Part shown: piece by piece, positions 60,749 to 64,000 of the stretch
How the letters are laid out: the number at the start of each line of letters is the position of its first letter
How positions within the stretch are numbered: the first letter of the stretch is position 1
Source: Anaerolineae bacterium
GTDB lineage: Bacteria; Chloroflexota; Anaerolineae; 4572-78; J111
Reading direction: 5' to 3'
Length of the DNA stretch: 64,000 nt
NCBI GenBank assembly: GCA_023151115.1
Contig: JAKLJP010000009.1
Location: forward strand, 1-64,000
Translations under genes and position numbers: made by a program
Notes under the pieces: generated by a model
What the model was told of the DNA's origin: nothing
Database searches by the model: none
What the model saw: only the letters and a program-made list of their open reading frames with translations

Positions 60749-62737
60749 ATGTCTACTTCCTTAAGAATTCACGGGGACAACATCATCGAGTGTGAGCGAA
60801 TGCTATTTCTGATTGCCAACTCATTTTCTGCTACCGTACAGCGAGTCATTAGTTCTCCATATTTACCCCGGTTTGAAATCAGAGATGAAAGCGGACTGTT
60901 ATTTACAATTGAATTGCTCGCAGGACATGGACGTTGGAATATTAACCTTCAAGAAATCTTGCAGTCTTACGGCGCACCATTGCGTGAGGCAACAGATGCT
61001 ATCGTAACGCGAATTTTACCAGACGAACAGCAAGAAGAAATTCTGTTAGCCTGTGAATTTTCTAGTGCGCTTCCGGCTGGCAATAATGCCTGGCAACGCA
61101 ATGGTCGGGCGTTAACTTGTGCGGCTGTGGGTATTCCTTACCTTTATTTTGCCGAGATAGGGGGAGTTGAACTAGACGAGAATCGTGTCATCAAAGCGCC
61201 CCGTTTCCCCAATCCTATTATCCCGTTTTCATATCTGACTGCCAGTAAACTGTTTAGGGTTGTATGCCTCCCGATCTATTCAGCCAGTCCCTCAAGCTTG
61301 AAGACAATTCGTCTGAGATTTGATCAGGTGTTTGGTTTAGAAGAGGGTCAACGGTTGGTGAAATGTATTTTGGAAAACACTTTGATAGATGACTCTTACG
61401 AAAAGTTGACTCAAAAAGCCTTAACTATCACCGAAATATTATCCGAGCAACGGCAGAGAATTGATACCTTAAGGCAGAAACAATGGACCGAGTTCTTGAA
61501 CTTGGAAACATCAGGTCAGAAAGCAATTTGGTTAGAACAAAATCAGGTAAAGTGGTCAAAGAAAGGAGCGGATAAAGTTGTCATAACTCAAACTTTTAAA
61601 CGCCTCAGCCAGCTTTTTCAGGAAATAGGCTGCCTTTCTATTGGGGCCAAAGATATTCCTCTCTGTTTGATTCTACCCCATCAATGCCAGAAATTAGCAG
61701 AGGGCCTTATGGCTCTCTACGGTAGCTCAATATCAGCAGAATTTATCAAATGGATTGCTTCACTGAACTTGCCTCTCATCGTGATTTGGATTACCGGATT
61801 TAAACCCCGAGGGGATGACTCTCGACCTGATAGGGGGCTTGTGCCGCTGGCGCGAATGTTATTTGGCAATGAAGTAAATATTCTTTCTGTTGTTTATGGT
61901 CCGGCAAAGCCAGGGATGTGGACAACGTTGCAAAACTCTCCTCAATTACTCATCAGGCAGAATGGTTTGTGGGAAGCCATTGCCAATCTCAGTGACGCTA
62001 TTCTGGTAGATAGCGCTACCGCAGCCAGTAATCCATTTGCCTTACTACTTCAACGATCCCATAGTCACTTTCAAGGAAAGATTCATTTTACCTCGGCATC
62101 GGCTATAACCTTGTTTACTGAGCATGATGTAGATACAGTTCTTCATTTATTATTTGCTCATAACCAATCCCGGGGAGTATTTGAGGCGATGTGCAACCCA
62201 CCAGGAGGCGATTGGAGCGGATTATCTCTTTTTAATTTCCAAACAGGAGAAGAATATCGTTGGACTTCATTGCCACGAGTATCAGGTATCGGGGGTAAAC
62301 GGCCTGATCATGTGATAGAGTTCCAATTAGACGATGGTCGCCTGGTTTTACTGGCAATTGAGTCAAAAAATAGGGCATTAAATCTTGAGTCTAATGTGGG
62401 TAATCGTTTAGCCGCATATACTGAGCAGTTAGTTGGAACATCTCCCACTATTTTTAGGGCTACAAATGCAGAATGGGATTTGTGGCAAAACGATACCATT
62501 TCTTTGCCCAGTTTAACTGTTCTATCGGGTGGCGCATTTTGTTGGTTAGGCGCGAAAGATTTAGAAGATACACTCGCTCGATGCCATCTCGATATTATTT
62601 TTGCTATTGAATTCAAATCAGTCGAACAGTCTGCTTTGCTGCACGTCAAAGCGGGGGCGCGGGCGGAGTTTTTGCTGCCCCAAATTTATAACCTGGTCCA
62701 ACAATTTGGCGGGCGGCTCGAAATTAAGATACACTGA
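60749..62737 (+). CDS. Candidate restriction endonuclease (PD-(D/E)xK type)
   Basis: 662 residues, more AT-rich than its neighbours, so probably acquired. The N-terminal segment has HGDNIIECERMLFLI. A C-terminal block RPDHVIEFQLDDGRLVLLAIESKNRAL fits PD-(D/E)xK: Asp in PDH, and Glu-x-Lys in IESK. Adjacent D12-class and N4/N6-class methylases complete an R-M-like set. Recognition site unknown. Its last 120 bases overlap the convergent methylase gene. Confidence 0.6.
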   Translation: MSTSLRIHGDNIIECERMLFLIANSFSATVQRVISSPYLPRFEIRDESGLLFTIELLAGHGRWNINLQEILQSYGAPLREATDAIVTRILPDEQQEEILLACEFSSALPAGNNAWQRNGRALTCAAVGIPYLYFAEIGGVELDENRVIKAPRFPNPIIPFSYLTASKLFRVVCLPIYSASPSSLKTIRLRFDQVFGLEEGQRLVKCILENTLIDDSYEKLTQKALTITEILSEQRQRIDTLRQKQWTEFLNLETSGQKAIWLEQNQVKWSKKGADKVVITQTFKRLSQLFQEIGCLSIGAKDIPLCLILPHQCQKLAEGLMALYGSSISAEFIKWIASLNLPLIVIWITGFKPRGDDSRPDRGLVPLARMLFGNEVNILSVVYGPAKPGMWTTLQNSPQLLIRQNGLWEAIANLSDAILVDSATAASNPFALLLQRSHSHFQGKIHFTSASAITLFTEHDVDTVLHLLFAHNQSRGVFEAMCNPPGGDWSGLSLFNFQTGEEYRWTSLPRVSGIGGKRPDHVIEFQLDDGRLVLLAIESKNRALNLESNVGNRLAAYTEQLVGTSPTIFRATNAEWDLWQNDTISLPSLTVLSGGAFCWLGAKDLEDTLARCHLDIIFAIEFKSVEQSALLHVKAGARAEFLLPQIYNLVQQFGGRLEIKIH

Positions 62738-63544
62738 CTCTACAACCTTATCTATTCCCGTCTTCATCAACTTGGTAAAGGGAGAATTACCTGTTGGCAA
62801 GGCTAATTGCGCTTGGAAGAGTTCAGCAGGAATAGTTGTTTTATAAGCTCGATGCCCTGCTATCCCGTCAAATGTTAAGACCCACTTCGCGCCCACTGTA
62901 TTCAATCGCTGTAATTCCCCAAAAAATTCATCAAGATTAAATGTCTCAGGTACATATCGGCCTTTAGTTCCACCATAAGGGGGATCAAGAAATACCAGAT
63001 CATCGGCGCGAACAGAAGTCAACGTTTGCCGATAATCCGCAGCCCAAAACTCAACACCTTGAATCATGTAGTTCCATTGATAAATGATAGTTCGCAAACG
63101 GGCGGGGGAAATTCCCGGACGGGTATGATGTAAAGAATTATTAAACTCTCGATTGCTGTTGAAACGAATAAGCCCATTGACACAAGTACGGCTCAGAAAC
63201 AAGAGGTCATAAGGATTGCGGGTAGCATTAAATGAGTCGCGGATAGCATAATAAGCGGTGTGCCCTTCTTTTTGCAAACGATGCCAGCGGGCTTCGTATT
63301 CATTGGCCGTTACTTCGGGTATATCACGAATCGCTTGCCACAATTCAATCAATTCGGCAATGATATCCCCGGCTACTGCTGTTTGGCTTGGTCTAAATGC
63401 TAACATCGCCCCGCTACCTACAAATGGCTCAAAGTAACGTTCAGTTTCCGGCAAAAGTGTTGCTAACCAAGCAGCCACGGCCCTTTTGCTGCCAGACCAC
63501 TTGATAACAGGCTCGATAGGTATATTACGTTTCAACATGTTCAA
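62618..63544 (-). CDS. D12-class (Dam-type) DNA adenine methylase
   Basis: 308 residues. The SAM motif is VIKWSGSKRAVAAWLATLLP with FEPFVGSGAMLAF. The catalytic motif is LDPPYGGT. RTCVNGLIRFNSNREFN is the D12-class middle block. It methylates N6 of adenine. It ends in the 3' region of the endonuclease gene (120-base overlap) and overlaps the second methylase by 20 bases. Likely the cognate methylase of the R-M system. Confidence 0.9.
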   Translation of the reverse strand: MNMLKRNIPIEPVIKWSGSKRAVAAWLATLLPETERYFEPFVGSGAMLAFRPSQTAVAGDIIAELIELWQAIRDIPEVTANEYEARWHRLQKEGHTAYYAIRDSFNATRNPYDLLFLSRTCVNGLIRFNSNREFNNSLHHTRPGISPARLRTIIYQWNYMIQGVEFWAADYRQTLTSVRADDLVFLDPPYGGTKGRYVPETFNLDEFFGELQRLNTVGAKWVLTFDGIAGHRAYKTTIPAELFQAQLALPTGNSPFTKLMKTGIDKVVESVYLNFEPPAKLLDQVINLGQQKLRPRPRFDVQQSRLFD

Positions 63545-64000
63545 ATTCCAAGGGCATTATGCTTGCTTGTCGTTGAACTTCATTAGCGACACGCTGGCAA
63601 GCCAAGTCAAAGTAGTCTTTGTCAATTTCAAACCCAACACATTCCATTTGGTAGCGTAACCCGGTCACAATCTCTGTCCCGGATCCCAAAAATGGTACTA
63701 ATAGGCTGCTACCTCGACGGGCAGAGATTAGCAACATCCTCTCGGTTAAGCGCACAGGCTTCTGAGTAGGATGTTTGCCATACTTTAGCTCTTCTTTGGC
63801 CTTGTTATTAGGAATATCCCAAACCGTGCGGAGTTGTTTGCCTCGCTCTTTGAAGCTATCCTCAGCGAAAGCGGCAGCTTTAACATCTTCGTAGTTAAAA
63901 TAATATTCCCGCTTACCATTGCCGGTATGCACCCACAAAATTGTCTCGTGGCTGGCGGTCAAACGGCGGGTTGACAGATTAGGAAAAGCATTACGCTTAA
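63525..64000 (-). CDS. N4/N6-type DNA methyltransferase, C-terminal part, cut by the window edge
   Basis: The frame runs on past base 64000 without a stop (KRNAFPNLSTRRLTASHETILWV ahead of the nominal start), so only the C-terminal part is seen. HPTQKPVRLTERMLLISARRG and the SAM-binding VPFLGSGTEIVTGL are typical of beta-class amino-methyltransferases, and the catalytic DPPY must lie beyond the window. Target base unknown. It overlaps the D12-class methylase by 20 bases, so the two are coupled. Confidence 0.88.
   Translation of the reverse strand, partial: KRNAFPNLSTRRLTASHETILWVHTGNGKREYYFNYEDVKAAAFAEDSFKERGKQLRTVWDIPNNKAKEELKYGKHPTQKPVRLTERMLLISARRGSSLLVPFLGSGTEIVTGLRYQMECVGFEIDKDYFDLACQRVANEVQRQASIMPLEFEHVET

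Noticed and set aside
1..64000. tRNA, rRNA or tmRNA genes
   Set aside because: No convincing cloverleaf or conserved rRNA stretch was found by eye; a tRNAscan run would be decisive.

Overview
This window is 64 kb of a bacterial chromosome. The organism is most likely a Chloroflexota (Anaerolineae- or Caldilinea-like), probably aerobic or facultative and light-exposed. This is inferred from gene content, not from a marker gene: class III PHA synthase genes, carotenoid genes under a B12 photoreceptor, a BTAD (SARP-type) regulator, NACHT-HEAT proteins, Thr/Pro-linker surface proteins, and dense arrays of 7-bp repeats between and inside genes. No rRNA, tRNA or CRISPR array was seen.

Layout. 0-4.3 kb: 3' end of an IS3-family transposase, an FAD oxidoreductase of the phytoene-desaturase superfamily, a vapBC pair and a DEAD-box RNA helicase. 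4.9-8.4 kb: a BNR/YCF48-like lipoprotein coupled to a clan GH-A-like lipoprotein. 8.5-12.1 kb: pdhA-pdhB and a dihydrolipoamide-dehydrogenase-like flavoprotein that lacks the redox cysteines. 12.2-19.6 kb: a GGCT-like protein, an IS1595-family element, a second GH-like protein, a very large membrane protein, a small membrane protein and a DinB-like protein. 19.8-23.9 kb: a membrane protein, a NACHT-HEAT (STAND) gene broken by two single-base frameshifts, and a second vapBC pair. 24-30.7 kb: an SH3b surface protein, two alpha/beta hydrolases, a PEP-utilising enzyme, and a candidate selenoprotein of the SelU/PRXL2-like family with an in-frame UGA at the first position of its CxxC motif.

30.8-45.7 kb is a photobiology block. 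On the minus strand lie lycopene cyclase, photolyase, a DICT-domain protein, a CrtD/CrtO-like oxidoreductase, an SRPBCC protein and a CarH/LitR-like MerR-B12 photoreceptor. Divergent from these is crtB, followed by a PadR regulator, modABC, a TauE-like exporter, an XdhC-like remnant, and crtI divergent from a BTAD regulator. The two divergent promoter regions (before crtB and between crtI and the BTAD gene) share TTGTC/TTTGAC half-sites at 11-bp spacing, the spacing used by CarH. They are probably one light-controlled regulon.

45.8-56.7 kb is a polyhydroxyalkanoate and acetyl-CoA block: phasins, two ketoreductases, twin CBS proteins, PhaE-like proteins, phaE, phaC, a thiolase with a DUF35 partner, and malate synthase. 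56.9-60.5 kb carries the circularly permuted ATP-grasp / alpha-E / transglutaminase trio behind a leader containing an intrinsic terminator. 60.5-64 kb is a visibly AT-richer restriction-modification island: a D12 methylase fragment, a candidate PD-(D/E)xK endonuclease, a Dam-type methylase and a partial second methylase.

Two repeat systems run through the window. One is 7-bp tandem arrays (for example GTATCAC, GATTTAC, CTATCTT), which lie in intergenic hairpins and also in frame inside at least five genes. The other is a MITE-like inverted-repeat element of about 110-180 bp with ends near GTTACTACTCAG.
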